DNA of 64,000 bases from Paraconiothyrium sp. Pb-2020 (Eukaryota > Ascomycota > Dothideomycetes > Pleosporales > Didymosphaeriaceae), in the NCBI GenBank assembly GCA_022419385.1, contig JAJUBI010000006.1:4154001-4218000 (forward strand), written 5' to 3'. Below the pieces are notes generated by a model. It was not told the DNA's origin, made no database searches, and saw only the letters and a program-made list of their open reading frames with translations. Each line of letters starts with the position of its first letter. The stretch's first letter is position 1. Shown here in pieces: positions 11,470 to 23,093 of the stretch. The translations under genes were made by a program, and so were the position numbers.

Positions 11470-12086
11470 GCAAGCTTAAAGAAAGCGGCAATTGCTGCTC
11501 GAATTCTGATTAACGAGATCTCTGGCACAAGGAGTCTTCTTTCTTCTTCGAGGAACCAGTCGGCATATCTTAGCGTGGCGTTCTTTGATGGCGAATTGGG
11601 TGTTAATGTTTGCCATGACTTTGCATTTTTTGTGTTACTATGGGCATTATCAGTCGTGTGATAACGGATATTCATTAGCTCGTATACTGTCTCGGTATGT
11701 TGGAAGAAGACGGAGTTTTCGGTCTGCAGCATGTTGGTATAAAGGCTTCGAAGAGATTAATCAATCAGTCAACCTGCAACATCTATAAGCTCACTCTCTA
11801 CATGCTACGCTCAAGTACAAAGGAGTTCCTCATCGCCCTTGTCTCACGTTGGTAGCGTCAGCCCTCTCTGTGGGTAGTGGTCCAGTCCCCTCTTGCACTT
11901 CAGTACCACTGCCTTGATCATTTTCAGTAATTCCCTGAACGGCTTGACCTTCTGACCAAGTGCCCCCATGCTCTCCATTCGCTCCTAAGCTAACCTCCTC
12001 TTTGTGTTCAGCCTCACTTGCCCGCATATGTTCTTCACTACCAACCTTTTTAACCACCCCTACAACTAGTGCTGACGAGCTACCTT
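11470..12086. other. Intergenic; includes possible alternative C-terminus of the next gene
   Basis: Convergent 3' region of the methyltransferase and the membrane protein. On the minus strand 12120-11830 an open frame continues the membrane protein in a shifted frame (LALLDVTQVDHPVLKG then a Glu/Gly-rich tail); see that gene. No other feature seen. Confidence 0.4.
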
Positions 12087-14191
12087 TCAGAACAGGATGA
12101 TCGACCTGTGTGACGTCCAAAAGAGCAAGGGTTTAGTGGGTACGCTCTGTGTACACCCGCTCCACGTGCCACACCCTTTCCCTTCATGGGCGAGACGCTG
12201 CAGTTGCAAAGTGTTATTGGCACACCACTCTAGCCGCGAATACGTATCTCGGGCGTGCTTCCTTCGTAGCAGGCCGACGAGTCGGTCTGGCATGAAAGAG
12301 ATTGAGATTACAAGCCCGCCGAGGGCGAATGTCAGAGCCAGACCAAAGACGCTGAAATTCGAGTGTGCGTCTGAGAGAACTTTCTGGTGAGGCTCAGCTT
12401 TGTATCCTAAAACTTGGAGGGGAAAAAGAGAACAAGGGTTTACTGACCTGGCTGTTGCAAACAGACCTCTCCTGGTCGTTAGAAGGTGCCGCCCAGAACT
12501 TCCTCATATCCGGATTGCTGGGCCCGGAAGCGGCATCTACGGCACTGCCTTGTATAGCTACCATTGTGGCAGCATGCCAATGCTCCACGTCCACTTGCCA
12601 CTGGTTGTCCGGAAGCGGTCCCTGAATGCCGCTGACGAGACTGTACCTAGACGTCAAGGATGCCGCTCCTAGTGTCTGTACAAATCCGTCCAGCTCATTC
12701 CCCGTCAATGCTGACATGATGGACCACCTAGTTCGGTTAAGCTGCTCTTCGTTTTGTGTCAGACTTGTAAGAAGCCAATAGAGCTCTTGTTTGCCACCAA
12801 AACGAGAACACTGCGATGGCTTGCCGCCTTTATCAGGATAGCAGATTTGGTATTGTTTTGCACATCCAAGAACAGCGGCGGGTTCGTCACCAAAATAGCC
12901 TCCGAGTGTCAAATTGTGCCATCCCGTGAAGTTGAGGTGGAAGCCCGGAATTTCCCGATGAGCGGAATACCAAGGGTCCTCGATCGCTACAGGGCTGATG
13001 GCTTGATTGCTAGATAGAAAAAAGACAGAGACGTCGGCATCGCTTCTGTATAATTGGTCGATGGGAGTGAATGCACGGTTGTGTGCAAGCGAGCCATTAA
13101 TAACGTTAGCATAAGAGTAGCTGCGGAAGTCAGCTCAGCGATCGGTAGGATATGCCCAAGACTCACCCTAACGTGTATCCTGGAATATCTGTCCTTGACT
13201 TGTTTTTGCCGAACATGTCTGTGACTAATAATTGCGGATAGATATAAGTGACATTCCCTTGGGTATCAGATGATGACAATGTTGCGCCGTATGAGTACTG
13301 CGCGTAAGAACTCTTCGCACCAGATTCTGAGAAATTTCTGAAGCTTTTATAGCCTTCAGTGACTAATGGCGCGCAATGAGTCGTCCGTCGGTAGAGAAAT
13401 CGTTTCTCTGATGGGGCTTCAAACACCATGTCGAAATGGCTATTCATATATCCTGTATCTAGAAGAATATTACCGTTGGAAAGGCGACATATGTCCTTTT
13501 GAAAAGGACAACTGGCAGTACGGTTGGACGTGAAGGGTAATCGACTCTTGACAAAGGTGTTGCAGGCGCATGAATTGCTGTTGTTTGAATAACAACTGAG
13601 TGCGTAGTTAAAAAAGGAGATCAGGCGGCGACTCAAAAACGGAAGAAGCACGGTAAAGAACTCCGGGCTCGTCTCAACTTCGGGATTCTTGTCCTGCCCA
13701 GCAATATAGTGCCCCAGGAGATTGACTCCGCATCCCCCGCGTATGAGCACTTCTTGTCCCATCGCCGAGGCGATCCTAGACGAGAGCAGACTGGCTGCAG
13801 CTACTGACACAGCCAGTATAATCGTAAACAATGCGATAGGTGTCATTCTTCGATATGGTCGATGTCCTATCTTACGCCAGGCTCTGAGAAGTAAGTACCA
13901 GCTGATCAGACCTGCAGTAGCATTGTCGGAGTTCTTGAGGACAGCCTGACGCTGGTGGTAGATGCCATCTTGGGGACCTGAGGCGGAATATCCACGATGG
14001 AGAAAGAAACAGCTGATTCTCCACAGGCGTGTTCCAGCAAAGATGATGAAAAGTGCAACGAAGGCTACAAGGAGCGCACCATTCGTTTGTGTGACTGTGA
14101 GTGTGGAGCCAAGGACGTTGCCTTTGGACCAATTGATCCACATACCGAGGAAAATGCGAGGCTGGCTATCGACGCCTAAGACTGAAGACAT
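12087..14191 (-). CDS. Large fungal multi-pass/secretory membrane protein, function unknown, probable frameshift near its 3' end
   Basis: Exons 14191-13167, 13120-12448 and 12383-12087 give 664 residues. Hydrophobic segments are visible around LLVAFVALFIIFAGTRLW (residues about 40-60), TPIALFTIILAVSVAAASLL (about 115-135) and, near the end, VFGLALTFALGGLVISISF. Between them lies a Cys- and Asn-rich, probably extracytoplasmic region with several N-x-S/T sites. It belongs in layout to a widespread Pezizomycotina family of uncharacterised proteins whose C-terminal segment runs DTYSRLEWCANNTLQLQRLA. After GCTQSVPTK the frame changes: the family-like LALLDVTQVDHPVLKG follows in another frame (12136-12070) while this frame ends after about 17 unrelated residues. 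A 38-base intron (GTACCC to CACACAG) could also join the two but would be unusually short. Start: the ATG at 14191; an upstream TTG in frame was not used. Confidence 0.72.
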
Positions 14192-15132
14192 GGCGTGTTT
14201 AATAGTGTCTTTCAATTGCTAGAGGGAACTTCGGTTCGGACAGCGGATGGGTTATCAATCGACGAGTTCTTCATCTTTCTTCCAGCCTTGAACTTTATAG
14301 ACCTAATATAGGCGCTATTTGTTGCTTCACGCCTAGATGGGGCCATATCGAAGGGCATGGATAGCTTTGGTTTCCAAGGAGCTGAAGTTGGTGTTCAAGA
14401 ATTCACATGCACAGCTGGGCAGGGCTCGTGCGGCAGCGGTTGCTGATACAAAGGAACCAATCCACGATCAACCCAGCCTAGCAGCGAAAAGGCAACGGAC
14501 TTTTCTGGCCCCACCTGGATAATCTCGCGATTTGAGAAACAACGGCCCCTTCGGTGCTGAGCACGGCCATCATGGGAGGAACCGCACCCCCAGATGCGGT
14601 GGGACATTGTCGGCTACCACAACGCCGTAGTAAGACCCGAGCAGCGAATGTAGCCATCTGCGCTTATCTCAAAAGGAGACGGCTGTCCTAGAGAGGTGGT
14701 CAGATAATGCTATGTGACGTCCACAGCGCACCAATGCGGTAGAACGTCCATCAGCTGAATCAAATATCAGAGAACAACTTGCGAGAGTGTTGCTGATAGC
14801 AGTCGGATTGGAAGGATAAATAGAGCGCGAGGCGGATGGCCCTCCGTTAGATAACGCTAGTGGGTGATTGGCCTGTAAGTGAGCAGGGCTCTTGCCCACA
14901 CCAAGGTCCGGGAAGTTGCTGATACCCAACTGTTGCTTTAGTGTGGTTTATTGGAACGAGAAGGCGAGGCCGCTAGTCTAGTACATGCTCGACGATGAAT
15001 ACCTCCATCTCAGCAAAGGGGTTCGGTGACTATGGACCCTCCAATGGATATCCCTGATATAGTTTTCCAAAACAGAAAGCGCCCGATGCTAATGCCGACA
15101 TGCAACGAACACGAACCCAGTCATACTACTCC
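14192..15132. other. Intergenic, 940 bases
   Basis: Contains the membrane-protein promoter and the golgin 3' end. Short open frames only; no repeat, RNA gene or named site recognised. Confidence 0.4.
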
Positions 15133-17875
15133 CTAGTATTTGCTACTAACCAGATCCCGATACATCTTCTTCACATCCTTCAGGTCTTCTTCAAGCTCCT
15201 CAACTCTTTCCGACTTCTCTCCCAGCATCTCCAAGCACTTCTCATATCTCGCATTCATCTCTTGCATCTCCTTTTCCAACCGTTCGACTTTGTCACCTTG
15301 TTCGCGCTTCTCATCGATTTCTCGCATCATGGTAACGACTTCTTCCCTGGCTTCATCGCGTTGGCTAATGAGACGAGCCATCTCTTCCTTGTTGGTGGCT
15401 TTTTCGGATTCCAAGCGGCGTACGGCGGTGGACAGGCGCTCAACAAGCTGTACGCTAGGTCCAGCGCCGACGGTGCTGACGGATATCATGTCGTTAATTG
15501 TACGATGGGGCGACGAACCACCCTCGAAGCCAGCATCATCAAAGGTGATGGAGGGGGTGTTGGACACACTGTGGCCATTGCTCATCAGGTTTGATGAGAT
15601 AGAAGGGAATGAGTCCTGCCTTTGCGGAGACCCAATCTCAGAGGTTCTTTGATACGTAGACGTCGACTTTTGACGGGAGGAAGAGGGTCGGCGGGCTTCT
15701 TCCAGCATGCGGTCCATGGGTGTGTCCATGCCCTGGGATATCGAGCGTGGTAGTACGCCCCGTCGGTTGGCACTATATATTCCTAGAGGATCTGGCGAAT
15801 GTCTTCTTAAGCTCGCCCCAGGAGAGTCAGTCCTGAGATGAGTTTCAGAGAGGCTCGTCTGAGACTGCATCTCTAACCTCCACTTATTTCTCTCTTCCTC
15901 CAGCCTTTGCGCAAAGTCCGCTTCCAAGACTTTCTTGTCGCGTTCAAGGTCTGCGCGTGCATCTTGCGCTGCTGTTTCTGATTGTGTCAAACGTGCTTGG
16001 AGCTTCTGAGCTGAATTGCGCTGCTCGGTGAGGTCCTGCTCCAGGGTTCGGGCGCGGTCATTGATGCTCTCGAGCTCATCTTCTAGCCTTCGTGCCTTCA
16101 AATTGACCTCTCGGGCTTTTCGGCGGATGTCAGCTTCGCGCTTTGCTGTGTCGTCGCGGTCCTTTTCCAGTGCCGCGACGCGTGACGTGAGGGTTCCTTC
16201 GATACCCTGCCAGTTTTCGGAGGCGAGAGCATATTGTGTCTGGAGAGTTTCGATCTGCCGGAGCAGCTTGGCTTGAGAGTCACCCGATGCCGAAGACGAA
16301 ACTTCTTCGGAGCGGCTTCGAAGTAATTCAAGCTTGGACTCGAGGTTCTGCATATGGTGTCAGTTTGAACACATTTAGACGAGACTGCAAAGGACTCACG
16401 GCAATCTCGCCACGCAGCTCCAGTTCAGAGACCTTAGCTCTTTCCTGTTGCCTTATAGCTTCATCCCTCGCCTCTTGCAAATCCTTCTTTGCACGGTCCT
16501 CAGCGAGCTTCTTTTCGATTCTTAGATTCTCAATATCTTCTTGCAACGATGCCGTGACCCGTTTCTCTGCTTCCAAAGACCCAGCTTTGACGCGCTTCTC
16601 CGCATCCTCAGCCCTCGTCAAAGCATCGTTGAGCTGTCTCCTGAGCTCTGTTATTGTAAGACCAGCCTCTTCTCGCTCGGACCGTATCAGCTCAATGTCT
16701 TTCTCGATCTTCGCAACGACCTTGAGCTTCTCCTGTGCTGCCTTTTCAGCAGCCTCGGCGCGCCGTGCCCTTTCGGTCTGTTCCGCGATTGACCTTTCAG
16801 CCTTAGACAATCGTTGTTTGAGATTTGTTATGTCCTTGTCAGTTTCTAGAGCTTTCGCTCGCATCTTCTTGATGGTCGTCATGTGCTTCATTTCCGTCTT
16901 TGACAACCTCTGCCCCTCTTCCATAAGGGCTGCTATTTGCGCATCCTTTTCCGCTAACTTCTTGTCTACTGGTGTTGCTTCCGAGTCTGACGATGCGGCT
17001 TTCGCGGACGAGGCGAGCTGCTGCGAGAGGTACGCGAGTTTCGATTGGAGGGCATCGATACGTTCGAGATGGGAATTCAGCTCCTCGCGGTGCTCGCGGA
17101 CCGTCTCATCATGTGTCGTTTGCAGCGCAGACAGTTCGACCTGAAGAGTCTCAGGGTCATGCGACGCTGAAATTGCAGGTTCTGCGGGAGTCGATATCTC
17201 AATCGAAGGACGAGAAGGTGCGCTATCGATCGATAGGCGCGGTGATGATGTTTGTGGGGTAAGGATCGAAGGTATGGACATGGTTGGGATTGGCATTGAC
17301 GAAGGCTGTTCGGATACGACAGATGATGCTGGAAGAGATACGGGCGGGGCATCGACTGACGGTCGGGGAGACGGTTCAGTGTTCACTTCCTCGACTTTGG
17401 ATACGCCTGGTTTGCTGTCAAGCGGAATTTCTGGTGCTGTCTCCGATGTCCTTGAGTCCATGCTCGTCCTTGCAACATCATTCGCCGGGCTCTTCAGCGC
17501 CGGGCTTTCTGGCCGCGATCCTAACTCAGAAGACGGCCTCGAGTCGGCGCCATCCTTCCCCTTGTTGACAGCTTTCGCAAGCCGGTCCTGTAACCGCGAG
17601 TTCGGCCTGCTTCGTGAGGAGCTACGAGACACTTTTACCGTCAGCATCTACATCCTGCCCTCAATTGTCCTGCCTCGGAAAGTCTGGAGCTACGCACCTT
17701 GGTCGACCTGCAAGCGCTGCTTCTCAGCTGCTTCCTGCTTGGCCGCCGCATCGGCAGCCCTCGACTTTGCGCTCGCCTCCTGATCATCGGTGAGGATGCT
17801 ATCCAGCCGCGACTCAAGGCCCGACACAGCGCTGCCTAGGAAAGAGCCCCAACCTCCCTTGCGCTGCTGCGCCAT
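15133..17875 (-). CDS. SGM1: TMF/Sgm1-type golgin (TATA element modulatory factor family)
   Basis: Long coiled-coil protein of the Golgi; family members bind Rab6/Ypt6-type GTPases through the C-terminal domain and tether vesicles. Exons 17875-17698, 17631-16400 and 16347-15133 give 874 residues. The N-terminal WGSFLGSAVSGLESRLDSIL is the amphipathic motif seen at the start of TMF proteins. Residues about 60-220 are Ser/Pro-rich and disordered; about 220-640 are heptad-rich coiled coil (ERARRAEAAEKAAQEKL, EDELESINDRARTLEQDL). After a second Ser-rich stretch, the last 110 residues (LVERLSTAVRRLESEKA, ARLISQRDEAREEVV, RYEKCLEMLGEKSERVEEL) are the TMF TATA-binding homology domain. The ATG is at 17875. 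The yeast name is given for the shared C-terminal domain; one-to-one orthology was not tested. Confidence 0.88.
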
Positions 17876-18995
17876 TGCGATGTGATCTTCTTTTATTCCA
17901 ACGTCACAAACGAGAGTAGGTTTTCAAGGCCTTTAGTATCAATCACCAACGGGTCGTCTTTCGCTTGGGCCCATTCATCGTTCGGGCGCGGGAGAGGCCG
18001 TATTGGGAGTTTTGGTGTAGTTGCACTTGAGAACGCGAGGTTGCGGTGGGGTCTCTGTGTAGCTTCGTGGACGCGTACGTAACGTCGTTTACCCGGGGTT
18101 GTACGTCGGCCCGTACGCTATGGTGGATAGGACGGCACGTTTTAGTAGATCAGCTGAGAGCGTTCAACGGACTTGTACGAGGCGCAGGCGCAGTAGGCTG
18201 TGAGGCGCGTAGGGCCAGGTGGAATCAATGTTGCTGATCCGCCAACGCGGGTCTGAGCTAAGAAGTGCCAGGATTCGGAACCACCAACATTGCGGAAAGA
18301 GTTTCCGATGTCAGACTTCCGTTTTGACTTGAAACAACAAGAGCAATCGTTTCAATGTTAATTGTTGACTGGACTTCGAATCATTTCATTATAGTGATCT
18401 CAATATGAGACGGAATCGTCAAGGTGCTCGGCGCGCAGATGCCCAATTGGGTTAGTAATCTGGTACCATCGCGTCTTCTCCAGGCGTTCACTACGGCTTG
18501 TACTTACTCACTATCGATACTTCTGGATCGTGGCGATAAGCCACATGAAACTACTAAAGATGCCTCTAGCAGTGAGTGGAATTTTTCCCTTGACAACGCC
18601 TCCTGAGGAGTACCCACTTTGTCAACCAGTCCTCCATGAATATCTTGTTGGCGTTATAGCGTCGAGCCACAAGAGTTGGTCTCGAAACACTGGTCTCGCC
18701 TCGTCGCCTTAGCAATAGCCTCACTATTCAATGGCTGCCACTGTATTTATACTGTCACGACGGTCTTCATCTTGGGACATGATGTCATTGTCCATTCCCC
18801 CCACATGATGGAGCTCTCAAGTACAGTCACGATCCTTGTTGCTCACTCCGCCTGAACGAGCTCAGTCCAATTCCTTAGTGCATCTGTAAATTCGCTTTGA
18901 TACTCCTATATTTACTTCATTATGTTATCCATCCAAGCAATGGCCCCAACTAACGGTTCACGAAGGCAATCGGTCAAATCCGCTCCACAGCGTCC
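17876..18995. promoter_or_regulatory. Divergent upstream region of the golgin and amidase genes
   Basis: 1.1 kb between the golgin ATG and the first certain amidase codon. The region 18940-18995 holds the amidase N-terminus in a frame I could not join (ATG at 18940, MAPTN, then KAIGQIRSTAS in another frame). The word ACTAAC at 18948 followed by GAAG could instead be an intron branch site and acceptor, but I find no upstream exon with a fitting phase. Confidence 0.4.
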
Positions 18996-19917
18996 ATGAC
19001 CCATAATCTCTCGCAATGTACCACCCTCATACAGAAAGCTTCTGCCGCCGGCGCAAATGCCCTATTCCTCCCTGAAGCTTCAGACTACATCGCCCCCAAC
19101 GCCTCCGAGACTGTGTCCTTGGTCAAACCCATAGAGAAGTCCGACTTTGTCATTGGCATCCAGGAGCAAGCGAAAAAGTACAAGCTACCTGTCAATGTCG
19201 GCGTCCACGAGCCTACAGCTTCAGGTGGAAAGGTCAAGAACACGTTATTGTGGATCGACTCCGATGGACACATTACGCACCGCTACCAAAAGCTGCACCT
19301 CTTCGACGTAGAAATCAAAGATGGACCCATACTCAAAGAATCCAACAGCGTGGAGCGCGGTCCCAGGATTGAAGATCCCTTCGACACACCCATCGGGAAA
19401 GTAGTACGCGAACCATTGACCCTGTCTTAGCTCACACTGACTTGTACGCGCGCCCTAGGGAATGCTAATCTGCTTCGACCTCCGCTTCCCGGAGGTGGGA
19501 ATTGCGCTGAGGAAAAGAGGCGCGCAAATTCTGACATATCCGTCTGCATTCACAGTGCCCACTGGTAAGGCGCATTGGGAGACGTTGTTGCGGGCGAGGG
19601 CGATCGAGACGCAGAGTTATGTTGTTGCGGCTGCGCAGGTAGGGTTTCATAATGAGGAGAAGACGAGGAGAAGCTATGGGCATAGTATGATCGTGGATCC
19701 GTGGGGTAAGGTGCTTGCTGAGTTGGGTGGCGAGGAAGATGAGAAAGGGAGGGGGCTGGATGTTGGTGAGGTAATTGATGCGAGAGCTGTTCTGATATAA
19801 CACACGCTAACTTCCTTTCAGATTGCGCTGGCCGAGATCGATCTGGACTACCTGGAGAAAACAAGAAGGGAGGTGCCCTTACTAAGGCGGACGGATGTGT
19901 ATCCTGAGCTTGCATGA
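18996..19917 (+). CDS. Nitrilase-superfamily amidase, Nit1 type (deaminated glutathione amidase)
   Basis: Carbon-nitrogen hydrolase that by family knowledge removes the amide from deaminated glutathione, a metabolite-repair step. Exons 18996-19403, 19459-19770 and 19822-19917 give 271 residues from the first in-frame ATG. The catalytic triad is visible: Glu in FLPEASDY, Lys in RYQKLHLFD and Cys in [43 protein letters not shown] and [11 protein letters not shown] are classic for the Nit1 branch. The family normally begins about 15 residues earlier with a strand like KAIGQIRSTAS; these codons are present at 18963-18995 but their frame does not reach a start codon, so either a tiny upstream exon is missed or one base is wrong near 18945-18962. 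The end of the protein, [17 protein letters not shown], is complete. Confidence 0.88.
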
Positions 19918-20212
19918 AGATAATGTATCATTGATGAATGTCAATAGAACTAGGTATAAACAAGGAACAAGGCCCACTGCAAAGTTTACCTCTCTGCTAC
20001 CTGACACGACCAACCGATCCCATGTACATCAAACAATGTGTTCCGAGTCCCGACCTCCATCTTTGAAGGTGGATTACCCTCCGCGCCATATCTATATTCT
20101 TCATAAACGTCTCACGTGGATCATAAGCAACAAGACTTCTCGCAACCTCATCCAACCACTCTCCTTACAAAAACGCCCGTATCGCCGTACGACGTCTTTC
20201 CCGCCAATCGAT

Positions 20213-21246
20213 TCATCCCTCAACAAGGACGGGAACGAGGTCCTCCCCTTTCATCAATGTCTCTTTGCCTTGCAAATCCAACCACGCCAAACTATGATTG
20301 TGCGCCGCAGCATCCTCTTCAATCGCACCCATCACATTCTCCAACGGACACTCCGTCAACTCAGCCATACACTCCAACAACGTCGTCCACAAGCTTCGCT
20401 CCTTGACAGCCCTCCTTGGACCCTGCGAAACAGGTGGCATACCCAAGCCCTCCACTTGCACCCCTTCCATCATCGATTCAAGAAACCAGTCATGGAGTGC
20501 GTGATCATGATAGAAGTTCATCAACGTGGCTTCTGCGGATAGGGATGTGGCAGGTGGGTCAGTGGGGAGAAGAGAAGAGTGGACAAAGGAGGGCCCGAGT
20601 TCCAAGCTCGCTTCGGCAAAGCAGAACTCGATGTCTGAACGGAGAGAGAGCGTGTTGGCGTCCATGAAGCGGCCGTAGGTGCGCTGATGGATGATGCCTT
20701 CGCCGTGGTAGCGGGCTGTTAGTGTAGCGTGATGGACGGCGAGGTACATTGCTGTCAGCGGATCCTTGGGTAATGACTTCAGGAAGGTGAGTTTTGCGGC
20801 GTGTGACTCTGGGTTTCGGTAAGCGTAGTAAATATATGGAGACCGTGTATGGTGGACGTACCGAAAGATTGGAGACGATACAGGAGGAGAAGGCCTGTGT
20901 TGACGAGCGCCATGTTGTGCTTTCGCACTGGGACCACGTTATGCTCGCTGACGAGCATAGCCATCAGATCATCTACAATATCGTAACGCTTGACGCAACT
21001 CTGCAGCCATTTAAAACCTTGCTGTTCATTCGGAAAATCGACAGCGGAATGCCTGAGCTCCTTGCGCGCAAAGCTATTCGCAAGAGACTCTTCATAGATA
21101 GCCAGTATATTGTGGAGTCTAGGGTGCGTCCTGGCTAGGTTGACGACGATACTGCCGTCGCCGTAGGGTAAACGCTCAATGACCTCTAGAACAAGCTCGG
21201 CTGGGAAAGATGCATCGATGAGTTTGGCTTGAGTGACTGCAGCCAT
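20213..21246 (-). CDS. F-box-like protein, function unknown
   Basis: Two exons, 21246-20862 and 20808-20213, with a 53-base GT-AG intron, give 326 residues. Residues about 13-45 (ASFPAELVLEVIERLPYGDG, NLARTHPRLHNIL) have the spacing of a fungal F-box-like motif, which in known members binds Skp1 to bring substrates to an SCF ubiquitin ligase. The rest (LAVHHATLTARYHGEGIIH, YHDHALHDWFLESMMEGV, LECMAELTECPLENVMGAIE) is helical-looking and I do not recognise it. The ATG at 21246 was chosen because it sits just before the F-box; an upstream in-frame reading exists but starts outside any family pattern. Convergent with the amidase gene, 295 bases apart. Confidence 0.72.
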
Positions 21247-23093
21247 TATGGGTATAGAATGCCGGACGGCCTCGCACTTTACTATGCGTATCAATATTTT
21301 TGCGGTGCTGCAAGGCGTTTCAGAAGAGCCCAGGAGGTCGTAGAATGCCGTCTGCAAGATTTGGTGCTGATTGGAAGTTGTATTGTAGTCTTATCTGTGT
21401 CAGGCAGTTGCGCACGCGCTCTTCTTCGTCTTGGATGTGGCAGCAGCCTAGCTTGTGCAACCCAGTCTCCAACCCTATTGCGTGCTTATTTGTATGATTG
21501 AGGAGCGAATTCGAACAGTGTAATTGAAGAGCGGAATTGAAGAGGGGGATTGAAAATGGGGAACGGATTCACCTTCGCTGCTTGAGTACCCTAATGTATG
21601 TATATAAGGTACAAAGCCGACCAATAGAGCACCATGTTGGGCGATCGCATCACGTTGAAGGTCCACAGCTGACGTTTGCAAAGCAATGCACTCACCGAGG
21701 ACATGTCGGCAAGTTCCCGTTCGGGAGACTTGTACATAATTTTTGGCAGACCCATGGACTGACAGTAGCCACGTGCATGCAATGCGAAGTGGCCAAGAAG
21801 AGCCGCACTCATCGAAGTGATGATTGAGCAGACAGCGCATTCATACTGTCGACACTGTGCGCATAGGTAGGCATGGAAGCCATCAGTTAGTCGTCATATC
21901 AAAGCCATGAATCGATAGGAGTTATTGCAATGTGAAGCATTTCCCAGCGTCGATAATTGTAGGAGATGAGTTTGGGAGATTCCGAGTTCCGATACGGCTG
22001 AGCCAATCATAAGCGTGAATGAGCACGCCATGTTGCTTCCCTATCTCTGAACCTTTAGGCAATGGCGAACCTGACATTTGAATGCAATGCGACAGCAAAG
22101 GAGAAATCAGCGAGGTACTGGTCTTCTGTATGACTGATGTGCATATTCCACTCCAAGACCACGCGAAAGCACGCAAAGTAACATAGAGAGCGACGATTGA
22201 AATTACTGTCCACTAAATACGTTACTCCAAGCCACCCGAACGAAATACTATTAGGACAAGGACCGACAGAAGTAATCCTCCAAGAAAGTCAGACAGAACT
22301 TTTGTGCCGTGAGGCGCTTGTCTTTGGTATAACATGTAATCGAAGGCCGTATTAATATCCCGATGATGCCTGTTGGTGTTCAATTTGAGGCAGGTGAGAC
22401 AGGTAATATCGAGTGTTGCTTGGGAGTGGTCAGGGGACCAATGGATGAGACCGAATTCGCGTGCGGATCAAAAGGAGCGACACCATTCAGCGAGAGATAA
22501 GGAACCAATGATAGGAAATAAAGCTGAATGGAAAGATGTACACTGTATAGAAGGGAAAAGCCCATGCATCGCTTCCACATCCTCCTTTTCGCCTTCTTCA
22601 TCGTTCTGGCGGCGCAAAACCTCAATGCTCTCCTCGGCAGACCTTCTACTCTTGCACCAAGCCACCATATGCACAATGCTTTGCGCTGTCAAGAAAAAGA
22701 TACACAAAAGCAAAAATGCAAAGCTGAAAAACATGCCAAAGCAACGAACACGCTAATATAGACAACTTCGCTCCCTGCCTTCTCAATTACTGTCGAGAAG
22801 ATGAAGGGGGTAGATGATGGTAGAAGCAAAGGGTATCCGAAATTTCCGCCGCGAAGCGCATGGAATAAATCCAATCCAAGTCTTTTAGAGTATCAGAGAC
22901 GCTCCTTAGAGACGCTCCTTAAACACAAAATGTGATGAGGACAACCCGCTAATGATAATGACAAATGTAAAGATGCTACGCTGCAAACAGTAAAGGCGAT
23001 GAGAATGATGGTTCGAAGGTATGATGCGAAATGGTCGTGACGTCGTCGCAGAAATTATGCGTATATGGAAAAGATAAAGTAACGGATAGATGC
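21247..23093. other. Intergenic, 1.85 kb
   Basis: Holds the F-box-like gene promoter and the 3' end of the WD40 gene. Only short open frames without recognisable products. A 13-base tandem duplication is listed separately. Confidence 0.4.
22895..22920. repeat. 13-base tandem duplication
   Basis: The word AGAGACGCTCCTT occurs twice head to tail in the 3' flank of the WD40 gene. Two copies only, so it may be a simple slippage event. Confidence 0.7.
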
